In this document: positions 35,281-46,980 of the stretch, piece by piece
Position numbering within the stretch: the first letter of the stretch is position 1
How the letters are laid out: the number at the start of each line of letters is the position of its first letter
DNA from: Scortum barcoo
Taxonomy: Eukaryota > Chordata > Actinopteri > Centrarchiformes > Terapontidae
Direction: 5' to 3'
Assembly (NCBI GenBank): GCA_023238725.1
Contig: CM041550.1
Location: 6,891,044-6,955,043 of the forward strand
Length of the DNA stretch: 64,000 nucleotides
The notes under the pieces: model-generated
Database searches by the model: none
Seen by the model: only the letters and a program-made list of their open reading frames with translations
What the model was told of the DNA's origin: nothing
Program-made: the position numbers and the translations under genes

Positions 35281-36324
35281 ACCTAATGATCATTCTGATT
35301 TGCCATTTTGTTTTCACTTTATAATTAAGCCCGACGTCCTGTTTGTATTAGCTGTTTTCAGTTTGGGAGAGGTGGAAGAAAGACGAAAGAAGCTGATTTA
35401 AGAGCTGCTCTCGCACAGTCATGTCAATCACATCCGTGACTTGTTTGCCATTTTTACGTCTGTACTCCTCTGGCTCTGGCACAGAAGGATGATTTCCTTA
35501 TTCTTAATCCTGCCGGGAAAGCTCTGATTTTTCTCATTTGTTTTCTCCAACTACAGAAAGAGCCACCAGTTTGCAGCACAAACCCCAGACCGGTATCTTT
35601 GACTAAATTAGATTTGGTTCTTTTTCTGGACAAACTCGATCATGATCTGTCTGACTGTCAGATTCAGGATAAGAAGCAGTTTTATTGCCAAGTAGCTGAA
35701 TTTGACTTGTGCGACTTGTATGTTGGTGCAAAAATATAAACAAAGCTTTAGGCCCTTGTTGCTCTAAAAACGATTAATTTTAAATCCGTTTTTTTATGAA
35801 ACCAAAAGAATTCAGACTGTCAAATCATCAAAGCATTGTAATTTGCAGAACCCTGTCACTTGGTTTTGATGTTATCTGTTGTTATCTGTCTTTATCGGAC
35901 CACAGCCGCGGCAGTGTGTGTTTTGCATCACGCTGAATGTCACATGCCTGTTATCTGGTCAATAAAGTTTTACTGAATTTGAACAGCTCCAGACTGTGTT
36001 TGTCTGGCTGTCTGGTGTGGAGGCATCTCTGCAGGAGACTGGAGAGTGTGTGTGTGCATGAGTGTGTGTGTGTCTGAAAGAGAGCAGGACTGCAGGTCAC
36101 AGACTAAGCAGTTTATGAGAATTCTTCCTCCCCACTTGTTGCAGTGAATAAAGCCTGATCCCACACTGACATTGGAGATTATGGGGAGTTTTTTTGTTTG
36201 AGCGGACACTTCCCACTGCTCAGCCCTAAATTCTCAGATTAGCTCCATAGAAAATCCCCTTTACTGCATTTGTGTACCTGTCTTTGTGGCTGTGCAGAGT
36301 TTCAGCGGTGAGCTAGAGAAGAAC
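35281..36324. other. Noncoding with a retroposon-tail-like fragment
   Basis: About 35665-35740 (AGAAGCAGTTTTATTGCCAA ... TGTTGGTGCAAAAA) resembles the tail of a dispersed fish retroelement. The GT-rich patch at 36046-36072 is simple sequence. Nothing else was seen. Confidence 0.35.
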
Positions 36325-36570
36325 TTTGAACTGGATTTTGATTAATTGATAACAATTTTAATAATTGATAGATCTCTGTTTCCAGCTTCTAAGGTGAGAG
36401 AATTGGCTGCTTTTCTTCTTTTTATTTCACTGTAAATGATTTTGAATTAATTTTTCTGCACTCAACGAGAACAAGAAATTGGAAGATGCTGGATTCTGGG
36501 AACCTCTGATTAACTTTCTTCCATATTTTCTGACATTTTATTGACAAATAAGAGAGAAAAATGGAGAATT
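36325..36570 (+). repeat. Family A repeat copy
   Basis: TTAATTGATAACAATTTTAA at the left end is followed by TTCCAGCTTCTAAGGTGAGA, GGATTCTGGGAACCTCTGAT-like wording and TATTTTCTGACATTTTATTG at the right end. It has the same phrase order as the copies at 12236 and 58385, heavily diverged. Confidence 0.55.
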
Positions 36571-37150
36571 TAGTTCCAGCCCTAAATGTTGATGAGCTTG
36601 ATGAGTACTTGTGTTTTGCATTCATGCCAACAAGTCTCAGCATACATGAAGGCACAGGTGATGCAACTATACGTCTGAACAGAACTGATCAGTCGTACTC
36701 GAAGCAATCAGAACAGAAAAATCAACCCCTCTTTTATCCGTTTTTCACCACCCTGTGTGGAAGCGAAGCAAACAGCACCCATATCACGGCTGTTGACACC
36801 ACAAGAGGGATGGGAGGTCTGAGCTGCTCTTTCAGGTTGCCGTAGAAACCAACCAGGGCTATTTGTTCCAATTTGCTCTGTGGCGTTGAGATCAAAAAGC
36901 TCGGAGCCCAAAGTGCTCTTTGCATATTAGCATCCGCGTTTGATTCAACATAATTAGGCATCCGTTCGCCTGATTTACATCCACGCCGTCGACGTACAGC
37001 TGAGCATATCCGGGCTGTTTTTCATGCACACACGAGGCCATTAGTGTTGTATGTGGTTTAAGGTTTTTATGCGTTTGAACTGTGCTGAACTTTGTGTGGT
37101 TTGTTATTGTCCGGTCGGGCCGTCACTCGATGTAAAGGCAACGTGCATGC
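36571..37150. other. Noncoding
   Basis: Three overlapping frames (36561-36845 +, 36708-36911 - and 36734-36961 -) have no domain or splice signals and are not called. The stretch 36895-37010 is unique, with ATTAG and CATAATTAGGC motifs. Confidence 0.35.
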
Positions 37151-37375
37151 CCCCTCTTTTTTTTTTTTTTTTCTCCAGCCACCCAACCCCATGAAGTCTC
37201 AGTTTAAATGCCATTCCCGCTCCGCCTCCGCCTCTCTCCCCCATTGAAAAGTTGGCGGTTTGTTTACGAGAGCGCCAGCACTTCTTTGTGGCTCTGCGCT
37301 TTGCTTATGAGAAGGAGGCGAGCAGAGAGTGAAAGACTCACCCCTCCCTCCTCTCTCTCTCTCTCTCTCTTCCAG
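37150..37375 (+). promoter_or_regulatory. GC-richer segment upstream of a candidate exon, possible alternative promoter
   Basis: It contains GC-box-like CTCCGCCTCCGCCTC (about 37219-37233), an E2F-like GTTGGCGGTTTG (37251-37262) and a Forkhead-like TTTGTTTACGAG next to it, in otherwise AT-leaning surroundings. It runs into a (CT)n tract (37350-37370) that doubles as the polypyrimidine tract of the exon that follows. It could be an alternative start or just the 3' end of the intron. Confidence 0.35.
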
Positions 37376-37441
37376 AATCAGTTTGAAAAGGACAGACGGC
37401 CCTCTCTGCCCCCCTCCCCACATCCTAGTGATGCTTAGCTG
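37376..37441 (+). other. Candidate short exon (5' UTR or first coding) of the + strand gene
   Basis: A 66-base segment sits between a strong acceptor ((CT)n TTCCAG, ending 37375) and a consensus donor, AGCTG|GTGAGTACA (37441/37442). One frame is open throughout, and it contains ATG at 37431-37433 followed by CTT AGC TG at the donor. The segment could therefore be an internal coding exon of about 21 codons, a 5' UTR exon, or a first coding exon starting Met-Leu-Ser. I do not recognise it. It is the best partner for the noncoding first exon ending at 7331. If the two are spliced together, intron 1 is about 30 kb. Confidence 0.45.
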
Positions 37442-39070
37442 GTGAGTACACTTTCATCTTTCTTTTTTTTCTTCTTTTCTGAGGCTTTTTCGTTCGTTTC
37501 TGTGATTGGTTTCTGCATCTTTTACGTGAATTTCTGCTTTTGTGTTTGTTCCGCACAAATCCAGTTCGCTCTTTCTACTTGTGGGCTCAAATTATTTGCA
37601 GTCAAACACAACATCAACTTCTCTGCTGGTTTTTGTGGAGATGTGATTGCTATTATTCTTTTTTCCCCCCCCTCATTCTCACTTTCTTTAAATGTCTTTC
37701 TCCCCTGCCCCACCTGCCACCACCTCCCAAATCTCTGTGGCCTCTGTAATAAAAGTGAGGCAGCCTTTTTATGGTGAAAGCCCTTTATTCTGACTGAGTG
37801 AAGTGATTTGAAAAGCAGCGGCGAGAGTATGACAGTGGAGGCGGAAGAGAGGAGGAGAAGCAGGAGTGATGGAGGGGGGCGACGGAGGGGCTGCTAATGG
37901 ACAAGTTTTACCTCTCTCTCTCTCTCTTTCTCTGTATGAATGTGAATCAGTGAATCACTCCAGTACAGACAGCCTTGAGGCTAATTGACACTGTGCGATG
38001 AAATCATTGTTCAGATGGGATGTGACATTTGTGCACTATCACCTAATGACATCACCTGCTGCAGGACAGACGGGTTCTCGGCTCGAGCATCAATGAACCG
38101 GACTGGATTGAGATAATTTTTTTCTTTTTTTGTCTGGATTTAACATCCTCATGCATCCAGAAGTCGCTGTGTTTCCAGCTCCGAGGTGACTTGTTCAGCT
38201 GTGCAAACAAGGTCCTCTTGTGACAAGGGCGGCTCAAAAAGTGCCTCCATGAACGGAAAATTAATCTAACTGTAAAACGGAAGGAGTCTCCAAATGCCTG
38301 TCCCGCAATTATCTCAACAACCGCTCATCTGATCGACTTCACACTGGAAGTGTTTGTACTGCTGAGGACCCGAGGAAGTGCGGCACGGAGCGTGAAGTCA
38401 TCTGGATGAGCGGTTCTCGAGAAAGCCGCCAGACGCAGTACCGGAGGCCAAGCAGTCGGCCCGATCCGAGAAAAGAGGCACTTTGGGGAGCAGCAACCAA
38501 ACATCCCTGTGGGGAAAATGATTGTTTGATGTCAAACATATAAATGCTGCAGACATCATTAATCTGTCTGTCTGATTTAGGCAGTAATCAGTCTCTTTGT
38601 TTGCATTGAAATGGCATGAATAGCACTTTATTTCGATTAAGTCATCATACACATTCTCTTATCTTCTTTCAGGCATATTTATGCATGAGTAAACATACTG
38701 CCAGAAGCCAAGTTTATATCTGTTTTTTTTTCTTTTTTTTTACTTGTAGGCTGATCAGTGAAATGATTTGCAGCAGATTCCCATTACAAAAGAACGTTTT
38801 GAAGTGGATGTTTGGGGTTTAAAAGCGTACAAAGCCACCAAACTCCACAAACAAAGATAATAAAATGCTATCACCCCTTTCAATAACTTCTTGATTTATA
38901 TGCTGCAGAACACTTCCCATCTGCCATCAGTAATTAGATTCATCAGTAAAACGATGAGGACCAACTTTATTGCAAGTATAAAAGAAATCTCTTCAGAGTT
39001 TATCTCCAGATCAAGGCTCTGAATAAACCCAGATCCTGTTATCTTTGGGATGTAAGGATGCTCAAGTTAC
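37442..39070. other. Noncoding, after the candidate exon
   Basis: The + strand frame at 37442-37777 is phenylalanine-rich (from poly-T) and rejected. A CT tract occurs at 37913-37931. Nothing else was seen. Confidence 0.35.
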
Positions 39071-39079
39071 ACTGAACAC

Positions 39080-40020
39080 TTCAGTCGTCAAACAGACCTT
39101 TGCTGCCAAAACCGAAAACCTTGTAGGAGAGCTCGGGCCAATCCATCATGAAAAGAGCAAACCACTTCAGCTCCCACCTCACCCTGTTTCTCGTTCTCTG
39201 TATTTAATATCCCTAAAGGCCAGCCCTGGCATTTGCTTACGTTCTGTTGTTTTACTCCCCTTGGTTAGCGCTCGCCTCCTTCTCACTTACTCTGCTCGAT
39301 TCAATTTGTGGCCTAAATGTCTCTCCCTAATATGTGTCATTGGAGCAGAGCAGCGCCGCTCCCTCTCCCCGGCCGCTTTGTGGAGGCTCCTCTGTGTTTG
39401 TCTTGGTTCTTTCTGCTCCTCTGGGAGGAGATCAGGGGCTCCAGTCGTGGTTGGCATGTTGTCTCCTCCAGCCCCGCTGTTGTTTGCTGATATTTAGTTC
39501 AGGACGACAATAAGCCGGAAGAAAACAAGCTCCATTCAGGCCAATAAGAGAGGGAAGGGGTGGACTGAGAGGGAGACAGAGAGACCTAGAAAATAGGGGA
39601 GGGGACACAGGACTCATCCCTGGATGGGGATTCTCTTTAGCTTTGTGTTTGTGGCCCCTAGGGTCGAATTAAGGGAGCGTCATTATCCCTGGCAAATTAC
39701 CACGCTGCCATTGTGGTCCAGCCATGGTACATTAGGGTGCCTTAAAACGTGGCCGAGCCGTGCCCATTCAGCTCACAAAGAGAGGGGCCGCTTGCAGATC
39801 CTTGGCCTGGCTCACAGAGGAGGCATTCACACCACATTGAGGGGGGGTGGTGGTGACGGTGATGGAGGGAGGGGGTCTCCTGAGATGAGTAAAAATCGCT
39901 CGGGCCGAGGCCGATGTGACATAATCTTAAAACACATGCCAGCAAATAATGTCATCACTTGGCTTCATCTGGAGTTTGATCAACCGTGAAAGTCCTGCAT
40001 CCGATAAGGAGACTGCCGAA
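39080..40020. promoter_or_regulatory. Strong candidate conserved regulatory island (about 0.9 kb)
   Basis: Long unique sequence with balanced composition. Notable motifs are ATTCAATTTG, TAATATGTGTCATTGG and ATTATCCCTGG, and a GATGTGACATAATCTTAAAA stretch followed by AAATAATGTCATCACTTGGC (39914-39963). A G-run (39841-39847) interrupts it. The 150-codon + strand frame at 39045-39497 lies in it without domain or splice evidence. Conservation was not tested. Confidence 0.4.
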
Positions 40021-41835
40021 CGTGGTTTCCATGCTACTTCTGTCAGAGATGCATGTGTTCATCCATTACCCATACCAGGATCGGATCCAGTCTTTCAGTG
40101 GACTAATTGGTAATTAGCCTTGTAGCAACAAATCATTAGCTCGCTACAAATTAGGATGTTTTCCTTCAACTTTTCTTTTTTGTTATGTTCAGGTTTCCCT
40201 CGAGTAAAAGTAAAACTAAAACTGCTGTCCGATCTTACCCAGTGAACAGTCTCCTGTGAATATGTGAAAAGTTTATCTGTATTAATTGAAAGCAAAAATG
40301 AACTTATTGCGTTGTTCCAGATTCAACCAAGTTCAACAAACCACCAGAAGCAGGCTGATGAATGTGAAACAAACAGCTTTGTTCCCTGTGTTTATGAGAC
40401 TTCTGATTTTTGTACACTTTTTAATCTTCGCTTCAGATAACATCAATGATTTATGGCCATGATTTAGCATTGAAACAATCAGTCACCCCATACTTCAGTC
40501 AATCACCAGAAAATGAATCAACAGCTATTTTAATAATTGATCGATTTTTATTTGTTTTTGTCATTATAAACTGAATATCTTTGGGTTCAAGATGTCACAT
40601 TGTGCTCAAGATTTTTTTAATATCTTGCAGCTAAATCAATTATTCAGAAATAATTGTATGTAAGTTTTTGAAATTTACAATTTATATTTGCATTCTAAGT
40701 TATAAAAATGGTTCATTAGACATGTTTGTGGTTTTTACAGTAAAAAAAAAAATTTCCTGAAAAAATAAATAACTGTAAAATCACAAATGTGAGGTTGTGC
40801 TGGAAAAAATGACACCAAACAAGGCCTGGTAAACAGTTTTTAAGGTGAAACATAAAGGTAAAATCAAAAGTAGTCAAAAACAGGCCAATTATACCCTGGA
40901 CTCCAGAGGGTTAAAATTGAATCTTATTTTACCAGTTATCTAGTTTTAATCACTATCTCACTCTTTATTCTCATCACAATATAATATCACTTATAACAAG
41001 GAGAAGTAAGAAGTAAAGCACTATAATTAACCCTCGAGGTAGACTGAAGGTATGCTGAATTGTAATTTCTTTGGAAAGACACACAATCCAGTAATATTTT
41101 GCCACTAACTGGTTGAAAGGTTTTGATGTCAGGCAGAGTCTTCAAGTGTGTCCAATGCAGTGTGCCTTTGGAGAGAGAATAAAACAGTGAAAAGCTGGAT
41201 GTCCACATCAAAAAATGATCTCAAAGGCCCCTCGGTGGTTAACTTCCTCACTTGGCTGGCTGCTCCAAAACATACTTTGAACAGGGGTCTTGCTTTAAGC
41301 TGTAAAGTAATGCAAAGTAATGAGCATGTGCACTGTCCAGGGATGAATAAATAGCTTATGCATTGTTTGAGAGTGCTCTAACGTCATTTGAGATGATTGG
41401 ATGAATCCTCTGAGAAGAAAAAGGCAGACAGTGTCTGAGTGCGTGTGAAGGATTTCAGCTGTTTGCAGGGCGCTTGCAACATATAAATGTCTGTCAGTTA
41501 TGGATGGCATCCGTTAGGAGCTCCTTGGAAGTTTAGCCTCTGTTTCAAACATCAGCAGGTAGCCCAGACTTAATATTGAGCGATCAGAGTTGATCCTGTG
41601 GGCCTGAAACACTTGAATCGAGTTTCCACTAAACACCCATAAATTCAGAGTGCACCATGAGCCATAATGTCAAAGTCTTCAAAGGAAACTAAATAAGAGA
41701 GGTGCTGAAGGCGCTGTAAAACTCCCAGTGTGTGAAATGTTTGTTCTTGGCATCCAGCCTTATTTATCATGTAATAAACTGGAAGCTTTACCTTGGCGAT
41801 TGATGGCTCCTTCATTTTATTTTTCTTTCCACGAT
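40021..41835. other. Noncoding with a family A repeat
   Basis: It includes the repeat annotated separately at 40460-40665 and an AT-rich block to about 41000. There is no exon signal. Confidence 0.4.
40460..40665 (+). repeat. Family A repeat copy
   Basis: CAACAGCTATTTTAATAATT, GATCGATTTTTATTTGTTTT, AAACTGAATATCTTTGGGTT and AAGATGTCACATTGTGCTCA follow in the same order as in the other copies. Confidence 0.6.
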
Positions 41836-41839
41836 AGGT

Positions 41840-42165
41840 GGGGAATTTCATTACTTTCCGACATTGTTTCCCGCTTTTATGAACTCTATCCCTCTGCTCA
41901 AGTAGATGAAGGAAGGGAGGAGGCTTTTGTCCACGGGCCTTTCTGGAAACCCTGAGCCCGTAAATCCTGTGCTGATCTTTGGATCGTTAAACCGTGAGCC
42001 CTGAGTCCTTTGGTTCTTTATCACCAGGCCTGGATCCCAGGCCATAATCGGGGCTAACTGGCTAATGATTAGCTGTCTTCCACAGCTACTCCAGAGCCGA
42101 CTGCTGCTGTGGCTTCCTGTCTGTTTGGGAGGAGGCTCTGAAAACATATAAATCTCGACTCAAGT
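41840..42165. promoter_or_regulatory. Candidate regulatory island
   Basis: Unique sequence with TTGGATCGTTAAACCG and GGCTAATGATTAGCTG, a near-palindromic TAAT/ATTA pair at 42059-42074. No repeat character and no coding signal. Confidence 0.35.
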
Positions 42166-44500
42166 ATTGTCTCAATGCCTGAAACTATTCAGAGTTTTCC
42201 GCGAAGCTCAGTGTGGAATGTAAATGGTTTGTGATTGTGTAAAGCGACATTGAAGTAAACTATTGTTATGTACGTTTTTAGCCACTCATGGCCCTGATGA
42301 GCTGTAAAGCTATTCACATAAGTCGTCCACAATAGAGGTTTGTGTACACACGCTTGTAAATTTGACAAACAGCATTTACCTCCTCTTAGTGCCGCTGCCG
42401 AACAGATTGCCTTGTCTCTAAACAGTTTCTAAATTTATGGACCTGAGAAGAAGATGATTGGCTTCTGTGAGGCAGTGTTTTGGATAATGATCGCCTTTTC
42501 TTCCTTCTATCAAAAAATCCTTGATTACTGTTGGTAGGTCTGGAGCCTTGCAGGCATCTGAACGTGATGCATCTCTGAAGGCCCTGAAGCAAAGGTAGAA
42601 AATAGCAGTGATCATAGTCTCTCTCCATTCACAAAGTGGATGGTGAATGAAATGAGTTTTGAAATAAGATCAGATGAAGGAAGCTTTGTGATGGCACAGA
42701 GATCAGGCCGGAGTTACGGCTCTGTGTCTGCAGTCCAGTGCAGGATTTCATCCGCTGAACATCACATTTCTGCATCCGTAGACAGGAAGCTTTACCTCGT
42801 CCTGTGATTGAAAAGAGGATTGTTTTGCAATGATTGATAACCAAATTTATTTGCATTTACATAATTTCTTTCTGAGATGATTGATATTGGGCAATTGTGC
42901 TAAATTTGAACAGTTTTTGAACATTTAGTTGCAGATTTTTTTAGATGATTTATTTCTACAGGATCTGCCAATGCAAACAACTGTATGCTTAAAGGTGAAA
43001 CACTTGAGGTCAGAGAAAGATGATTGTGAATAAGTTGAGACATCTATTACTAGTGTTGGTCCATTCGTTGTCTTTTTGGGAGTTTCACCTCATATGAACT
43101 GTGGATCAAAGGGCAGAAGGTGTTGTATGTGGTACAGATTATGAAGACCTTTGTGGCAAATATGTGATTGGTGGTTTCGGTTTATTTAGATAAAACTGTC
43201 TTGGCTTCATTGGTTTCCTAATGGGATGCAACTTCGACATCCTAATCTCTCTCTAATTCCCAGGCATATAGAGCTGCTTTGCTTGACCACATTGTGTGTC
43301 TAGTTTTACTAAATATTCTCTTTGGATGTATCTATGAGAAGTGGTCCAAGCTGATCAACTACTTTGAGTCTACGTGTGATATTCCTGTAGTTGTGGACGT
43401 ATGGTTACATATAGAGCCCTTGAATGTTTAAATCCACGTGTTGACATCTCTAAAATCCCATTAGGAACCACAGATTTATTTATTCTGTGACTAAACCAGC
43501 CTCACCTGAATCTGTCCCTGTCAGATTTTTCACCCAGTGGGAAAACCCACTTCGACTTGCTCCAGCCGGTCGGATGTTGGTTTCCTGGCTGTAAACTTGC
43601 TGTTTGCTACTTAATCATTCAGTAAGGATTAGTGGCACTGTGTGTTTTCTAATTATAGACTAGGACTGTGCACTCTCCTCCTCTGTGGAGTCAAATCTAG
43701 CCCACCAGGCCCTCGGCCAGCGGTTTATTCACAGCAACTCTCAACCGCCACTTTCACACGTTTATTTCTGTGTCGTTAACTTGCCATCTTTTTATTGTTC
43801 TTTATTTTTCCTTTTATCACTCCATCCTCTTTCTTTTTTTTTGTCTGTCTGCTTCTGTCTTTTCTCTTGTTGAGCTCACAACAAAGACTTTTCATTTGGA
43901 TAAAATAAACCTCAATGAGGTGGTTGTCAAAATAAATCACTCCTTGCATCAAGAAGGAAACAAGGAATTGTCTGAAAGAAAAGGACACCGATTCTTTTTT
44001 TTTCTCACACAATCAATCAGTTTCCTTTCTCGTCTTTTCACGTCTTTTCATTCTTGGAGAACAATAGGTTTGATTAACCCCTCTGGGAAAGCTCATTATC
44101 CATTTCCATTACAAAGGTGTTTGTAAGACACTTGGATTTGAAACCCCTGAGCATAAAAACATAGATCAAAGGGATATATTGACGCACGTGCTTTGAGAAA
44201 TGATGGCTGCCAGTCTCAGTTTACGCATCTGGCTTAACAACAGGCCAGATGTGCATCCTGCATTGCTGATGTGTTTTTGATTGTGTGTCCAGTCTATGAA
44301 CGGGAGTGGCGTCCATGAGTTGAGAGATTCAGAAGTTTGAGATCAGAGTTTTTCCTCTACGTTCACTTTACAGATGAAGTGAGCCACAACAGCGGGGCTT
44401 GAATTATTTATTTATGAGTTTATTATCAGACTCCACTATGGGCTGTTGGTGGGGGGGGTGGGGTTCCATTGTTAAGACGAATCAATTTCACTTCTTCAAG
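42166..44500. other. Noncoding, featureless
   Basis: No gene, recognised repeat or regulatory cluster was seen. A G-rich run (44447-44463) and T-rich patches near 43830-43841 and 43994-44004 are simple sequence. Confidence 0.4.
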
Positions 44501-45505
44501 GGACACCCAGGAAATGGTTCAATTCATTTTTAATCAAAGCATCTTATTAAGCAGGAGTTCAGATCAGATCGGCGTGTCTATTTCCCCATCAGACGTCTGA
44601 CGTGCCTGTGATGTGGAACCACACGGTGGGGTTGAAGATAACTACGCGCTCTCTGAAATCACCTCAAAATAATTTATTTACATCATGAAATGGTTTATGA
44701 TGCAAACGTTTTAATTAACTCTCTGACATTTTGGGGAATACGCTCGTTTGCCATTGTAAAGGCTGCGCGTACTCCAAATTAGATGTGGACACAGGCGACA
44801 GATGTGCACACGGATTTGCTACGGTGGTCGTCTGCATACGTGAGCATGTAAAATTACTCTAAATGAACCCTCGTGGCTACGTAGACACAGTATAATTTGA
44901 GCTTTAGTCAGATGAGACGCCTGAAATAAGTTTTATCTGTGTGTGTCCAGCACAGAGAGAGGTCTGGGTTGCCTTCGGCTTAATTTTGCATGGCAAGTTT
45001 AAAGAAAAATACTCCTTTTAAAGCCAATATGTGAGCTGTATCTTAAGTTATTGGTACATTATTGCATTTACACTTGAATTAATACATGTTCTCATTATCT
45101 CCTGTCTAACCACATTGAGACTAGATCTCAATATGCTAATTTGTTAGGGCATGTCATGGACAGATGTCACTTTTTTGCATGGGAAACTTAGAGCTGCTTC
45201 TGTTGTGGCTTTTGCTTAAACCAGAGGGAAGATGCAGAGTTACGTGACCTTTCCGTTTGTGCGGCAGACATTTCCCTTAAGAAAAAGGTCAGGCTGAGTG
45301 GATTTCATTCGCACCTGGCCGAGATCCGATCACAACAGGAGCCCCAACGCCTCCACCAGATGTGATCTGGTTGATCCCACTGCATTCCTGTCACAGCCCG
45401 CTCTGCATGCATTTACACACAATATGAACACTCATTTTTATTTAATCATGTAAGAAATCCAAATATAGAGACTAAAAATCTAGCTCCAGGAAACTGAGCA
45501 GGATT
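44501..45505. other. Noncoding, mixed candidate regulatory sequence
   Basis: Blocks 44520-44720 and 45240-45420 appear unique, the first with a TTTAATTAACTC homeodomain-type site at about 44709. A fragment at about 44725-44752 (GACATTTTGGGGAATACGCT) resembles a dispersed percomorph repeat. Confidence 0.3.
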
Positions 45506-45509
45506 TCTG

Positions 45510-45690
45510 TGCTTACAATGAGTAAGAAGCACACCGTGGAGAGGTCACCAGTCTATCATGGGGCTGACATGTGGAGAGAGAGACAACCACTCACCCCCTA
45601 CAGACAATTTAGAGTCTCCAATTTAACCTGCATGTCTTTGGACTGTGGGAGGAAACCAACGGAGACACCATAAACAGAAATTAAATGGAC
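45510..45690 (+). repeat. Fragment of a very common teleost interspersed repeat (family C)
   Basis: GGAGAGGTCACCAGTCTATC, GGGGCTGACATGTGGAGAGA, AATTTAGAGTCTCCAATTTA and CTGCATGTCTTTGGACTGTG followed by GGAGGAAACC match, from memory, the well-known fish repeat ending in 'gtgggaggaaaccggagtacccgg'. Its 3' part (the 'headed cable' of cccacgcaaacacgg) is missing. Confidence 0.7.
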
Positions 45691-45959
45691 TTTGCACGCA
45701 CTCCCGCACAAACCTTTTGGATTTTCTTTCAGCCTCTCACCTAGTTTTATCATCTCTAAAAGGATACGTTCTCTTCAACATATCAGACAGGGATTACATG
45801 TAATCCTTGTTCTTGTACAGGACGACCTCCTCTTTTTGGTAGAATTAGGTTTTCTTTACAGAAATAATTACTCTGAGGTTTGGGGCTGAGGAGATTTCTT
45901 TGTATTTTCAATCTCTGGGCCCCTTTGTGTTCCTCCACGCGAATCTTTAGAGAGCAGGA

Positions 45960-46300
45960 TTGATTGAGGAGGTCTTATTAGTCCTGCTCTCCGTGAAATA
46001 TCGAAGTGCAGAATGAAAAGTAGACGATGCACGCGATCGCACAAAAGATCCTTAATTGAAAAGTGTTACTATATCAAACTAAACAGGCCGCATCAATTAG
46101 TTAATGGTTGGGCTGGTAATTAGATCTTTTAGAAATCTGCCCCTTTGTACAGGTGAGTAATACTTGTAGCTGAGGGGATTGTTCATGTTGTTCCCCAGAA
46201 AGTATCTTGGATGCTTGGATTTTGGCACATTATAAAACCATCCACACACACTCTCTGATGAAGAAATCCACACCGCAGCCTCCAATTTACAGCTCAGCTT
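45960..46300. promoter_or_regulatory. Candidate regulatory island
   Basis: ACGCGATCGCAC, TCCTTAATTGAAAAGTG, GCATCAATTAGTTAATGG and GGTAATTAGATC lie within 110 bases (about 46030-46130), a dense set of TAAT-core sites beside a GATCGC motif. No repeats. Confidence 0.4.
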
Positions 46301-46394
46301 GATTCAAACTGCTCATTTACAGAAGTAATGAGAAAATGAACAAAAATTAAGGAATGATTTGGTTGTTGTATTTCATCAAGAAAAAGAAGCTGCA

Positions 46395-46432
46395 TTTCTT
46401 TTTTTTTTTTCTTTTTTTTTTTTCTTTTTTTC
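46395..46432. repeat. Interrupted poly-T tract
   Basis: Mostly T with occasional C over 38 bases. Confidence 0.9.
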
Positions 46433-46439
46433 TGCTAAG

Positions 46440-46980
46440 GGTGATTATATCACAATTAATTACAACACAACACGGCCCCTCAAGACGCTCGGTGAGGGCG
46501 ACGTCTCCCTTTTGGAATTATGAACATAGCGTCGGAGGCGTGTTGTGTATCGGGGCGGTAAACAATGCCACCAGTGATCAGGCTTGTTTTCATTTTCATC
46601 ACCAGATTTCCTGGCATAATGCCTGGGTCACGCATCAAGAAGACCGTAACGAGAAATTGTGTTGTGAGACCACACAGCAATTAAAACAGGATACAAGATG
46701 TTTTTTTTTTTTCTAATTACATCACAATGGATTTAATTATAGCCCTGTGTTTTTCAAAGCAACAGTGTTACAAAATAGCGCCAGGCTTGATCGTCTGTCT
46801 TTTTGTTTGTGACAGGATGTTCCCTCGCTCTCTGGACCGTAATCAGTGTTCGAGAAGGCGCTATGATACGGGAACCAAACACTGGCACCGTTTGGGAGAT
46901 ACAGAGGAGTTTAAGAAATGGAACAAATGATCCGCTGCAGCCTTTTTGTCCGTCTGTGTTTGATTCGAACATGTAATTGT
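46440..46980. promoter_or_regulatory. Candidate regulatory island with an exon-like segment
   Basis: Unique sequence with paired ATCACAATTAATTAC and CTAATTACATCACAATGG phrases at about 46449 and 46713 (near-inverted copies of one motif). On the + strand a good acceptor (TTTTGTTTGTGACAG, ending 46815) is followed by 37 codons to a stop at 46930, beginning MFPRSLDRNQC and basic throughout. No donor is needed if it is terminal, but I do not recognise it and call no gene. Confidence 0.35.
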
